Assembly: GCA_017468935.1 (NCBI GenBank)
Contig: JAFUHJ010000034.1
Location: 1 to 52,375, forward strand
Origin: Candidatus Methanomethylophilaceae archaeon
Lineage (GTDB): Archaea > Thermoplasmatota > Thermoplasmata > Methanomassiliicoccales > Methanomethylophilaceae
Direction: 5' to 3'
DNA: 52,375 nt
The position numbers and the translations under genes were made by a program. Below are positions 43,406 to 51,539 of this stretch, piece by piece (position 1 is the first letter of the stretch; each line of letters starts with the position of its first letter). The notes under the pieces are model-generated. The model saw only the letters and a list, made by a program, of their open reading frames with translations. It was not told the origin of the DNA and did no database searches.

Positions 43406-43552
43406 ATGGGATTGAGAGAGTTCCTTAAGAAGCACGAGACGGACAATGATGAGGCCAGATGGGAAGAGGAGCATGACGGCGACGGACTGAACATAGATCT
43501 CGACGCTGCAGCCAAGGCCATCAAGGTGTTCAAGAACCGCAACAAGCAATGA
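43406..43552 (+). CDS. Small 48-residue charged protein
   Basis: 48 residues, beginning MGLREFLKKHETDNDEARW and ending KAIKVFKNRNKQ. It is charged throughout with an acidic middle and a basic end, probably helical. Support for its being real: its own TTTATAAA box at 43366-43373 (~33-40 nt upstream), an ATG at 43406 in good context, and a hairpin terminator 2 bp after the stop. No family recognised. Confidence 0.6.
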   Translation: MGLREFLKKHETDNDEARWEEEHDGDGLNIDLDAAAKAIKVFKNRNKQ

Positions 43553-43553
43553 A

Positions 43554-43590
43554 GGACAGCAGCAAACTGTCCTCCAACCCTCTTTACTTA
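43554..43590 (+). terminator. Hairpin terminator after the 48-residue gene
   Basis: GGACAG (43554-43559) pairs with CTGTCC (43567-43572), followed by pyrimidine-rich TCCAACCCTCTTTACTT. Confidence 0.6.
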
Positions 43591-43603
43591 TCTCTCCATA
43601 TTT

Positions 43604-44431
43604 TCAAGCCAGAACGGACTTGTCGTCCAGATATCTCTTCGATATGACGTTGAAATCCTTATCGAACTCATACACGAGAGGTATCCCGTTGGGGATGTTC
43701 ACTTCGACTATGTCCTTGTCCGAGATGCCCTCGAGATACTTCACCAGACCGCGCAGCGAATTCCCGTGGGCGACGATCAACACATTCTTGCCCTCCAGCA
43801 TCTGTGGCTTGATCACCTCTTCGAAATAAGGTACGGCCCTTGCCACGGTATCCTTGAGACACTCGGTCAGAGGCAGTTTATCCGCAGGGACATCCTTGTA
43901 CATCTCCTGATTCGCAGGATTCCTCTCATCACTGGGGTCCAGCGCCGGCGGCTGAACATCGTACGATCTACGCCAGATCTTTACCTGTTCCTCGCCGTAT
44001 TTCTCGGCAGTCTCCTTCTTGTTCAGTCCCTGCAAGGCTCCATAATGCCTCTCGTTGAGCTCCCAAGCCTTGGTCACTGGAAGCCATGTCAGATCCATCT
44101 CGTCCAGTACTATGTCGAGCGTATGTATGGCGCGTTTCAGATACGATGTGTAACATACATCGAAACCGAGTCCCTCCGCTTTCAGCATCTCTCCAGCCAG
44201 CTTAGCTTCGCCCCTGCCTTCCTCGGACAGATCGACATCTGTCCATCCAGTGAAGAGATTCAGCTTGTTCCATTCGCTCTCGCCGTGACGGAGGAGCACC
44301 AGCGTCATCTTCTCCGGTGCATCGGGGCCATCGTCATCCTGTAAGATGACGGCCGTAGCTATGGCTACGCCTGCCGCGACGATGCAAATCAGCACTATGG
44401 CCTTGATCCAACTGGGATTTATGCCGCTCAT
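43604..44431 (-). CDS. Membrane-anchored phosphoglycerate mutase paralogue
   Basis: 275 residues. Residues ~10-30 are one membrane helix ([20 protein letters not shown]) with a Lys before it and QDDDGPD after it, which by the positive-inside rule puts the enzyme domain outside the cytosol. The rest is a complete d[47 protein letters not shown], close to gpmA at 26604-27359. All catalytic residues are kept. Phosphoglycerates are cytosolic, so it may be a repurposed phosphatase, or the topology guess may be wrong. A TATATA box (minus strand, about 44459-44453) is ~25 nt upstream of the ATG. Confidence 0.88.
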   Translation of the reverse strand: MSGINPSWIKAIVLICIVAAGVAIATAVILQDDDGPDAPEKMTLVLLRHGESEWNKLNLFTGWTDVDLSEEGRGEAKLAGEMLKAEGLGFDVCYTSYLKRAIHTLDIVLDEMDLTWLPVTKAWELNERHYGALQGLNKKETAEKYGEEQVKIWRRSYDVQPPALDPSDERNPANQEMYKDVPADKLPLTECLKDTVARAVPYFEEVIKPQMLEGKNVLIVAHGNSLRGLVKYLEGISDKDIVEVNIPNGIPLVYEFDKDFNVISKRYLDDKSVLA

Positions 44432-44516
44432 CGTAATGAAAATCCGATACAGCGTATATATGGATGAGCCCTTGAATGAATCGAGTTTCAGAAGGTCAGA
44501 CCAGATCGATAATCCA

Positions 44517-45044
44517 TCATACCACTCTGATCTGGCAGCTCCTCATGGCCGTGAGTGCGGCCTCGTGGTTCTCCTTGGAGGTACCGGCACACGCTTTTGC
44601 TATTACGGACAGCCTCATCTCCGGATTCCTAGCCTTGACCACCATGGCATTGCTTATCACGCAGATATCGGTGCACACACCGACGACATCGACCTCTGCG
44701 TCAGGGGAGCATTCCTGTGCGATGGCCTCCGCAAGATCGATGCTGCCGAACGTCCCTTTGACGAACGCCCTGAATCTCTTGGGACCTAAGGCTTTCTGGA
44801 CTTCGGGTACCAGTTGCCATCCTTCGGTCCCGAGTATGCAGTGCTCTACAGGGAGATTAACACCTTCCTGGGTGCCGAGATAATCCTCCCCATGGGTATC
44901 CATGGTGACATAGATGAAATCATACGATCCGCGTTCGATCGTCTTGCAGACCTCGCTGACAGCTTCCACGCATTCCACGTTGCCGAGAGGGCCGGTGATG
45001 AAATCGTTCTGCATGTCGATCACAACGAGGACCTTGGAATACAT
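44517..45044 (-). CDS. Isochorismatase-like cysteine hydrolase (nicotinamidase-type)
   Basis: 175 residues. The catalytic triad of the family is present: Asp in [17 protein letters not shown], Lys in [12 protein letters not shown], Cys in [28 protein letters not shown] and [13 protein letters not shown] resemble nicotinamidase metal and substrate loops. It may deamidate nicotinamide for NAD recycling, though related hydrolases act on other amides. ATG at 45044; an in-frame TTG at 45059 is weaker. Confidence 0.85.
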   Translation of the reverse strand: MYSKVLVVIDMQNDFITGPLGNVECVEAVSEVCKTIERGSYDFIYVTMDTHGEDYLGTQEGVNLPVEHCILGTEGWQLVPEVQKALGPKRFRAFVKGTFGSIDLAEAIAQECSPDAEVDVVGVCTDICVISNAMVVKARNPEMRLSVIAKACAGTSKENHEAALTAMRSCQIRVV

Positions 45045-45219
45045 GTTATCGGATCTCAAATGGCGGAGACAATAATTCTAGTTAACGCAAGAACCAACCG
45101 ATTCTGACCGTCACTCCCCACAAATCGATCGTGGGCAGATTTTTATCATCCTTCTAGGATTCTTTATCCGAACTAAGCACAGCAACTGAAACAAACAGTT
45201 GTATCTTGGAGGGGTCCAT

Positions 45220-46110
45220 ATGTCTGGTGAGGAAAGAGGCTTCGTTTTCCACTCATCCCAGGGTGAGACGGAGCTTTCGATCGAAGAGGTAAAGCAGTTC
45301 GCAGAGCAGAACGATCCGGATGGATTGTACGCACTCGGGATGGCCTATCTCTTCGGTTGGGACATCGAACAGGATGAGAACATAGGTTACGAGTACCTCG
45401 AACAGGCTTCTGAAAAGGGTCAGACCGAAGCCATGACCCTCCTTGTGCGTATGTATATGCAAGGCGAATACGACGGCATCGACCAGGAGAAGGCATCGAA
45501 GATGGCCATCGCAGCTTCCAAGGACGGCATATCGGATGCACAGATGTACGCCGGCCTAGCGTACATGGACGGTGTCGGCGTGAATCAAGATTATTCAGAG
45601 GCCGCAAGGCTCTTCCGCCTGGCAGCGAACCAGGGGAACGATGAGGCACGTACGAATCTCGCCTTCCTCTTCCAGGAAGGCCTGGGTGTGGAGAAGGACG
45701 AGGTCAAGGCATTCAAGATGTACCGTACTGCGGCAAAGAACGGCAATCTCAACGGGATGTTCCATCTTGCGGTATGTTATGAGTTCGGTACCGGTACCGA
45801 GACGGACCTTGTGCAGGCTGTTGAATGGTACACCAAAGGCTCGGACATGGGCGATCCGTTCTCCTCCGAGAGGCTTGCATACCTGGTCTCAGAAGGCTAC
45901 GGAGACAACCCTCCGGATGCCAATGGTGCGTTCGAACTCTTCCTCAAAGCCGCCAATTCCGGTGTGCCCGGAGCGATGTTCATGGTCGGTTACTGCTATC
46001 TCGGCGGTAATGGTGTTGCTCCCGATATCGAAGAGGCCAAGAAATGGCTTAAGATGGCCTCCGACAGCGGCATCCAGGATGCCAAGGATCTGCTCTCTGA
46101 ATTGGAATGA
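45220..46110 (+). CDS. Sel1-repeat protein
   Basis: 296 residues. After a short N-terminal segment (MSGEERGFVFHS) come about seven Sel1-like repeats of 36 residues, e.g. DAQMYAGLAYMDGVGVNQDY, ARTNLAFLFQEGLGVEKDEV and AMFMVGYCYLGGNGVAPDIE. These form helical solenoids that bind proteins. Cytosolic, no signal peptide. The ATG at 45220 has GGAGGGG at 45208-45214, which decides the start. The 5' part was copied into the pseudogene at 39642. It converges on a TerB-like gene with a GC hairpin between. Confidence 0.85.
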   Translation: MSGEERGFVFHSSQGETELSIEEVKQFAEQNDPDGLYALGMAYLFGWDIEQDENIGYEYLEQASEKGQTEAMTLLVRMYMQGEYDGIDQEKASKMAIAASKDGISDAQMYAGLAYMDGVGVNQDYSEAARLFRLAANQGNDEARTNLAFLFQEGLGVEKDEVKAFKMYRTAAKNGNLNGMFHLAVCYEFGTGTETDLVQAVEWYTKGSDMGDPFSSERLAYLVSEGYGDNPPDANGAFELFLKAANSGVPGAMFMVGYCYLGGNGVAPDIEEAKKWLKMASDSGIQDAKDLLSELE

Positions 46111-46154
46111 CCTTGCTTAAAGTGAACATCAAAGGCTCAACAAAAACGAAGATA

Positions 46155-46170
46155 CGGGGCGAGCGCCCCG
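46155..46170. terminator. GC hairpin between convergent Sel1 and TerB-like genes
   Basis: CGGGGCGAGCGCCCCG is a near-perfect stem located between the two stop codons, usable from both sides. Confidence 0.6.
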
Positions 46171-46203
46171 CGATTATTGATGTGAAGGGTTTGATTGTGA
46201 ATC

Positions 46204-46710
46204 TTACTTCTTAAGGAGTCCGTGGATCCATTTCCTCTCAGAACGGCTTGCGTCACCGTCTGCACAGATAATACCAGTGAGGAACATGATGTACTTGGCT
46301 CCGCACTCCTCGTTCATGTTGCGGAGCATGTCGTAGGTCTTCTCTACGAATCCCCTTGCGGATCCTTCGTTGCTGGTAGCATCCTCGACCATCTGCTTTG
46401 CCTCATCGTAGTTGAGGGTACGGCCGGTACAGATCTCCAGAAGGCTGGAGATCTGCCTGAACTCACCCATGGTGAATTGTCCGTCGATACTGGCAGCTAC
46501 CATTGCGCTAGTTGCAAGAGTGAATTTGGGCTTCTCGCGATCGTTGTAGATTGTGGCCAAAGGCTCGAGGAGGTCCTTGTAGTAGGAGGCAAGGTGCTTG
46601 TCCAGCTCGGGCTGGGGAAGGTTTTCAAAGTCTTTGCACAACTTCTCGAAGTCTTTCTTGTTGCAAGAAATGACATCGATGTTCTTACTGAGCTTCTCGA
46701 AATCACTCAT
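46204..46710 (-). CDS. TerB-like protein (paralogue of 39028-39531)
   Basis: 168 residues. MVAASIDGQFTMGEFRQISSLLEI and IICADGDASRSERKWIHGLL are TerB-like Asp/Glu motifs that may bind metal. The N-terminal helix (ISCNKKDFEKLCKDFENLPQ) also matches the paralogue. The ATG at 46710 is supported by a TTTAAATA box (minus strand, 46742-46735) 26-32 nt upstream. It sits between two Sel1-repeat genes. Confidence 0.75.
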   Translation of the reverse strand: MSDFEKLSKNIDVISCNKKDFEKLCKDFENLPQPELDKHLASYYKDLLEPLATIYNDREKPKFTLATSAMVAASIDGQFTMGEFRQISSLLEICTGRTLNYDEAKQMVEDATSNEGSARGFVEKTYDMLRNMNEECGAKYIMFLTGIICADGDASRSERKWIHGLLKK

Positions 46711-46742
46711 GAAGGTAAAATATGTCAAATGAATATTTAAAA

Positions 46743-46861
46743 CATCCATCCAACTGCTCAGTGATTTCTATTACTTTTACAGCTCTTACAATTAAAGTGT
46801 TGGCTACATCCTAACTTTAATTGATTAGTCATCATAAACGACCCTTATGTATGGATGGATG
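46743..46861. repeat. 119-bp element bounded by a 10-bp inverted repeat, with an inner 9-bp inverted repeat
   Basis: CATCCATCCA (46743-46752) and TGGATGGATG (46852-46861) are exact inverted copies. Inside, AATTAAAGT (46790-46798) and ACTTTAATT (46814-46822) also pair exactly. It lies between the divergent TerB-like and Sel1 genes. It could be a miniature mobile element remnant or a two-sided regulatory region. No gene is seen from 46711 to 46995. Confidence 0.45.
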
Positions 46862-46995
46862 CTTTTTCCGATGAAGGAACAGAACCGGTATGATAATGGA
46901 TCATCGTTCGCGAAGTGCACCAGTAATTCCGAAAGGGGGGTTCAGTCGAATGATTATCTATTATAACATCCAAGTAATATGCGTGTGTGATAAAG

Positions 46996-47652
46996 ATGGA
47001 TTCAACGAACCTCGTCGAACTCGCAAAGAGCGGAGATGCGGAGTCTCAATACAAGCTCGGATTGAACTACATCTACGGAACGGATGTCCCCAAGGATAAT
47101 GCTAAGGCCGCTGAATGGTTCAAGAAGGCATCGGACCAGGGATTCCTCCCTGCACGCAGGGAACTTGGTATCCTTCTGGCCTCAGGAGAGGGCGTGGAAC
47201 CCGATATGCAGACAGCTGTCCAGTACCTCTCCCAGGCAGCGGACGAACTGGATCCCAGCGCATTGTACCATCTCGGATTGATGTACGAGATCGGAATCGG
47301 TGTGGAGAAGGACCTCCAAAAGGCCGTCCGCATGCTCGCCTACGCGGCCGAGATGGGATTCCCCGGAGCCGATACGGATGCAGAAAGGATCGACAAGATC
47401 CTTTACGAAGAGAGGAAGAAGAAGCTCCGCGCAAGACCGCTGCTCCATCTGCAGATCTCCGACGTGGATGTCGAGGCCGCATGCTGCAAACAGATGCTCG
47501 ATAAGCTTCTGGATGAGGAGATCGTGTTCATAGATTCATACAAGGGCCCTGCCCTTCTCGGAGAGGACAAGGACGGGATGGATGCCGTACTGGACAAGTG
47601 TCCCTTCTGCGGAGCGGAGATACAGATCATCCCTCGCGATACCAAGTTCTGA
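46996..47652 (+). CDS. Sel1-repeat protein with C-terminal CPFCG motif
   Basis: 218 residues. The N-terminal ~130 residues hold three to four Sel1 repeats (SQYKLGLNYIYGTDVPKDNA, ALYHLGLMYEIGIGVEKDLQ). The C-terminal ~80 residues form a separate domain (LLHLQISDVDVEAACCKQML, then DKCPFCGAEIQIIP) with a Cys pair that may bind zinc with the earlier CC. The start at 46996 has a CTATTATAAC box at 46957-46966 about 30 nt upstream. The next gene begins 4 bp after its stop. Confidence 0.8.
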   Translation: MDSTNLVELAKSGDAESQYKLGLNYIYGTDVPKDNAKAAEWFKKASDQGFLPARRELGILLASGEGVEPDMQTAVQYLSQAADELDPSALYHLGLMYEIGIGVEKDLQKAVRMLAYAAEMGFPGADTDAERIDKILYEERKKKLRARPLLHLQISDVDVEAACCKQMLDKLLDEEIVFIDSYKGPALLGEDKDGMDAVLDKCPFCGAEIQIIPRDTKF

Positions 47653-47656
47653 TAAC

Positions 47657-48124
47657 ATGGAAGACATAGACGGTCAGATCGATTTCCTGAAGGAGAAGCT
47701 GAACATCCTCAGAGAACAGATGCCCGAGACGCCCCTGGATGCTGAGAAGAAGGCCATGGAAATAGGACTCATCGAGGAACAGCTGGCCGAGCTATACGAG
47801 AAGAGAGGTCCGGATAAGATGGGGACCAAAGGATCGGCACCTCTTGACGAACTTTCCGAGCAGATCGCTTCCATCACGGACGAGATCATGGGTCTCGAGA
47901 TAAAAATGCTGAAGGCCGAGATGAACGGTGACGAAAGCGAGAGGACCAAACTTCAGCTGTCAGCAAACGCTTTGAAATCGAGGCGCCAGACACTCATCGA
48001 CGAGGTGAAATCGATGAGGGCCTCGACGGCACCTAAGGGTAACGACCTTGAGAACAGGGTCGCGGTCCTTGAGAAAGAGGTATCTGACCTCAAGGCGCTG
48101 GTCTATCAGTTATTGACAAGGTGA
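47657..48124 (+). CDS. Coiled-coil protein of unknown function
   Basis: 155 residues, nearly all helix with heptad patterns: DGQIDFLKEKLNILREQM, IASITDEIMGLEIKMLKAEM and LENRVAVLEKEVSDLKALVY. No catalytic motif. It lies 4 bp after the Sel1-CPFCG gene and 4 bp before hpt, so it belongs to that operon and could be a partner for the Sel1 solenoid (inference). Confidence 0.75.
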   Translation: MEDIDGQIDFLKEKLNILREQMPETPLDAEKKAMEIGLIEEQLAELYEKRGPDKMGTKGSAPLDELSEQIASITDEIMGLEIKMLKAEMNGDESERTKLQLSANALKSRRQTLIDEVKSMRASTAPKGNDLENRVAVLEKEVSDLKALVYQLLTR

Positions 48125-48128
48125 TAAC

Positions 48129-48701
48129 ATGGAGACTAATCTAATCAAGCAGGCATACATGGAATCCGCGATAGTCATGAAGGGCGACTACCCGTATTTC
48201 GTCAACGCAATATCCGACGGGAATCCTGCCATGTCCAGGGATCTTCTCGACGAGATCGTCGGAGGATTCCAGAGGCTTTCCGATCTGGACTGCGATCTTT
48301 TCCTCGCACCGGAGGCCATGGGCATCCCTATAGCAACGGCATTGACCATGAGAACCGGTAAACCCTTCCAGATCATCCGTAAGAGGAAGAGCGGAACGCC
48401 TGATGAGATAGTGTTCGAGAAGACCACGGGTTACGAGACATCATACCTGTATCTTCACGCCATCGAGCCCGGTACCAAGGTCATACTCGTAGATGATGTC
48501 ATCAGCACCGGCAACACCCTGAAGAAGACCGTCCAGACCATAAGGGAGGCGGGACTCGTCATCGAAGAGGTGCTCATAGTACTCAATAAGAGTCTGAACA
48601 TCGAGGAACTCGAGAAGGAAGCGGGAGTAAGGGTGCACACGATCATCGATGTCGCTGTCGTCGACGGGAAGCCGGTTGTCCGGGATACCGTTCACGAGTG
48701 A
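48129..48701 (+). CDS. hpt: Hypoxanthine/guanine phosphoribosyltransferase-like protein (archaeal)
   Basis: 190 residues, the size of archaeal HPRTs. The PRPP-binding motif is VILVDDVISTGNTLKKTV. APEAMGIPIATAL and a flexible-loop region GKPFQIIRKRKSG support a purine PRTase. It would convert hypoxanthine/guanine or adenine and PRPP to the nucleotide, complementing the purine permease and purA. Related PRTases sometimes act as regulators, which cannot be excluded. Confidence 0.87.
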   Translation: METNLIKQAYMESAIVMKGDYPYFVNAISDGNPAMSRDLLDEIVGGFQRLSDLDCDLFLAPEAMGIPIATALTMRTGKPFQIIRKRKSGTPDEIVFEKTTGYETSYLYLHAIEPGTKVILVDDVISTGNTLKKTVQTIREAGLVIEEVLIVLNKSLNIEELEKEAGVRVHTIIDVAVVDGKPVVRDTVHE

Positions 48702-48742
48702 CGTTGAAAACGTTATTTAGGGCAATTAATTACGGAAGAAAC

Positions 48743-49624
48743 ATGTTCGCCGATGCCTGTCAGAAGGTCATGAAATACACCCGCCCAGTTGCGATATCCG
48801 TACGTCACTACGACGGATCGCTCCGCACCGATGTGGGCGCCATGATAGTCGTGAATTCTGATGGTTGGATTCTGACCGCGGCGCACATGTTCGATTCCTT
48901 CTTCAAATTCCAGAACGACCTGAAGAAGATCGAGGAGATCAATGGCATAAACAGCTCCAGATCCCAGAACAGCAAATCCCCTTCTTCCGAGATCAAGATC
49001 GACAAAGACCTTATCACCAATCATTCCTTCTGGTGGGGATGGGACGGGGTCAGGGTCAATAACGTCATGATCAACCGTCAGGCGGATATCGCCATAGGAA
49101 AACTGGAGCCCTTCGACCCATCATGGGTGACCGAATACCCCGTATTCGCCGATCCGGAACACATGCGCATAGGCACAAGCGTATGCCGCGGAGGTTTCCC
49201 GTTCATAAAGATCACGCCTGAGTTCCTCGACGGACCGAAGGCGTTCCGTATCCCCAAGCTTGTTTCTGACAACCTCTTCTACCCGATGGACGGGCTATAT
49301 GCCCATATGGAGAACAGGGGAAAATCCGTTGACGGTTCCTGTACCCTCAGATATATCGAGGTCACGACCCCTGCCCTCAAAGGACATTCCGGCGGGCCGA
49401 TCTTCGACAGGGACGGACGCATTTTCGGTATGCAGATATTCACAGAGCACAGGTCGATGGATTTCCACCCCACTGCGGAACTGGATGGTCAGAAGTATAT
49501 CGAGAACCAGTTCCTCAATCTCGGTGTAGGTCTCCACGTCTCCACGCTCTTCGAGATGATGGAGATGAGAGGCATAAGATACTTCAAAGAAGGGGACGAA
49601 TCCGGTTTCAGGATAGTTGATTGA
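48743..49624 (+). CDS. Cytosolic trypsin-like serine protease
   Basis: 293 residues. The catalytic triad is in place: His in GWILTAAHMFDSF, Asp in NRQADIAIGKLEP, Ser in LKGHSGGPIFDRDG. There is no signal peptide or membrane helix, so it should act in the cytosol, unlike most trypsin-type proteases. There is no PDZ domain. The ATG at 48743 is supported by a CGTTATTTAG box at 48709-48718 (~26-33 nt upstream); a GTG at 48698 overlapping hpt is the alternative. The region after the His is variable. Its end overlaps the facing HAD gene by 17 bp. Confidence 0.82.
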   Translation: MFADACQKVMKYTRPVAISVRHYDGSLRTDVGAMIVVNSDGWILTAAHMFDSFFKFQNDLKKIEEINGINSSRSQNSKSPSSEIKIDKDLITNHSFWWGWDGVRVNNVMINRQADIAIGKLEPFDPSWVTEYPVFADPEHMRIGTSVCRGGFPFIKITPEFLDGPKAFRIPKLVSDNLFYPMDGLYAHMENRGKSVDGSCTLRYIEVTTPALKGHSGGPIFDRDGRIFGMQIFTEHRSMDFHPTAELDGQKYIENQFLNLGVGLHVSTLFEMMEMRGIRYFKEGDESGFRIVD

Positions 49625-50261
49625 TAAGATCCTTCAATTCCGACACGTCGGATATCCCCGGTATGTCGTTCTCGATGCAGTATTCCTTGTCGAGACCGAA
49701 TCCATACAATGCAGCCACGAACCTCGTCCCTGCCACCTTCGCCGCCCTGTGGTCGTCCAGACCGTCACCGACCATGATCGCATCCTCGGCGTTCAGGCCG
49801 GTATCTATCAGACAGAATCTTATCAGGTCCTCCTTGCGGTACCTGAAGTCCTCTGTGGTCCCGTGCACGGAGTCGAAGAGATCCAGTATCCCGTAGTTCC
49901 TCAGAATGGCCACGGCATAGGATTCCACCATCATCGTTGCGAGACCGATCTTGCATCCGTGTTCCTTTAGGTAAAGAATGGTCTCCGTGGAGCCGGGGAA
50001 GAGTTTCGACATCACAGGTGACGTCTCCTCGAAATGTACGGAGTATTTCCTGATGGCCTCTCCTACCTGTTCCGGTTTTAATCCTAAAACTTTGGAGATG
50101 TTCACATCGAACGGTCCGGTGAGGCCTGTATCGAGACGTTCCTCCGAGATATCGTATTTGCCATAGTATTCGCCGGTGCGACGGAAACAATACTTGATGG
50201 TCTGCGCAGAATTGTTCAGCGTACCGTCAAGGTCGAATATTACCAGCTTAACTTTGGCCAT
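49608..50261 (-). CDS. HAD-family hydrolase (phosphoglycolate phosphatase-like)
   Basis: 217 residues. Motif I is KLVIFDLDGTLNNSA, motif II lies near KIGLATMMVES, and motif IV is AIMVGDGLDDHRAA. An alpha-helical cap between motifs I and II marks it as a Gph-like subclass. It probably dephosphorylates a small sugar phosphate; the substrate is unknown. ATG at 50261; a TTTTTAAG box (minus strand, about 50289-50282) is ~22-28 nt upstream. Confidence 0.9.
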   Translation of the reverse strand: MAKVKLVIFDLDGTLNNSAQTIKYCFRRTGEYYGKYDISEERLDTGLTGPFDVNISKVLGLKPEQVGEAIRKYSVHFEETSPVMSKLFPGSTETILYLKEHGCKIGLATMMVESYAVAILRNYGILDLFDSVHGTTEDFRYRKEDLIRFCLIDTGLNAEDAIMVGDGLDDHRAAKVAGTRFVAALYGFGLDKEYCIENDIPGISDVSELKDLINQLS

Positions 50262-50388
50262 GTTAATGGAGAAACAATACCTCTTAAAAATATTGAACAC
50301 CATATTTCGGAACAAGTTGAGTTTAGAATTATTCAATATCTATAATAATAATGTTAGTTAAGTAATCACCTAAATTAATAATGATATA

Positions 50389-50781
50389 ATGAAAGACAAG
50401 CCTGTTAGCAAGGAAAAACTGGTCGAGATGTTCCGTGCAGGAGCGACCAGAAAATTAGAAGAGCATGAGCTCTTCGCAATGAGAGCCGTGGAGAATCCTG
50501 CTCGCGAGAAGATCTACACCGAACTCCAGGCCTACACCGATATCGAGTGGCGTTACTACGATATGGCGCAACATTACTATGCCGAGGATTTCTCTTATTT
50601 CGAGAACGGTCTGAACGAGGACCTGATGTTGCTGACCGCCGACAGCGAGCTTCCACCGAAGCTCTATGCTGAATACCTGCGGGAAATCGATCCCAAGGAA
50701 CGCATCAACGAGAAGATCACACACTCTTACATCGTGGATCTTAAGAAAAACATCACAAAGGTCAGGGAGATGATGAGTTGA
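50389..50781 (+). CDS. Unrecognised small helical protein (first of a two-gene unit)
   Basis: 130 residues, helical and rich in Glu/Tyr: EEHELFAMRAVENPAREKIY, WRYYDMAQHYYAEDFSYFE. No family recognised. It overlaps the next gene (TTGA at 50778). The upstream ~125 bp is AT-rich and contains TTAAGTAATCACCTAAA (50358-50374), a copy of the motif found at 33.98 and 51.6 kb, just ahead of the start, where an operator would be. Confidence 0.6.
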   Translation: MKDKPVSKEKLVEMFRAGATRKLEEHELFAMRAVENPAREKIYTELQAYTDIEWRYYDMAQHYYAEDFSYFENGLNEDLMLLTADSELPPKLYAEYLREIDPKERINEKITHSYIVDLKKNITKVREMMS

Positions 50782-51539
50782 TCTATTCCGCAGAGGAGTG
50801 CACTGTGATACAGGATGTGCTTCTACGCAAGGAATTGGAGAAGTCCATCTATTCCTCGATGGAATCCATACCAATCTCTTTGAAATCGGCCGTCGGATCG
50901 CAGTTGGAACTCGATATCCATAGATGCAACGCAATGCTGAGAATCTCACACAATGATTTTTCCAACTTGGATGAGGATCTTGAGGTGTTATCACCTCAGG
51001 AGATCACCATACCTATGGATGTGTACGAGCACTATCTATCAAGCCTTGCGGAGGAAGATATGCGCAGAGAAGGTGCATTCATATTCTATTGCAACGCGGG
51101 GCTGGACTTCTATTGCCGTATGATCAGGTCCAAGGCGCTCGCCGAAGACATCCTCGCCGGTGAGCAGCTTGTCACATATTCTGATTTCTCGAAGCTGCAA
51201 TTGCTTACCAGGATCTTCACCGATGCGAAAGCTCATTGCCTGATGATGAAGGGTGATGAAGAACTCCCTTACGGTTCGGCTGCTGATTATGCAGGATGCA
51301 TGCTGGATGAGTGCAACATACTGAAGAAGATACATCTGTCAAAGCAGATGTCTGTTGAAGAGCTGTGCGATCATGTCGATACGTTGGACAGGGTCTCGCC
51401 CGATGACTTCAACAAACTGTTCATGCCGGATTATCCGCCTGAGATTAAGGAAGGGTTGGAATCCTTTGAGAAGAAGAGCAATGTTAGGTTAGATCTGCTC
51501 TATGCCCAAATATTGGTTTCTTCAAAATTTGGTCTATAA
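50778..51539 (+). CDS. Unrecognised helical protein (second of the two-gene unit)
   Basis: 253 residues, TTG start overlapping the previous stop, with AGGGAGA about 8 nt upstream. No family recognised. Segments: CTVIQDVLLRKELEKSIYSS, FIFYCNAGLDFYCRMIRSKA and DYAGCMLDECNILKKIH with several Cys residues. No signal peptide or membrane segment. It ends in TAA, rare in this window, and is followed by the AT-rich repeat island. Confidence 0.6.
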   Translation: MIYSAEECTVIQDVLLRKELEKSIYSSMESIPISLKSAVGSQLELDIHRCNAMLRISHNDFSNLDEDLEVLSPQEITIPMDVYEHYLSSLAEEDMRREGAFIFYCNAGLDFYCRMIRSKALAEDILAGEQLVTYSDFSKLQLLTRIFTDAKAHCLMMKGDEELPYGSAADYAGCMLDECNILKKIHLSKQMSVEELCDHVDTLDRVSPDDFNKLFMPDYPPEIKEGLESFEKKSNVRLDLLYAQILVSSKFGL

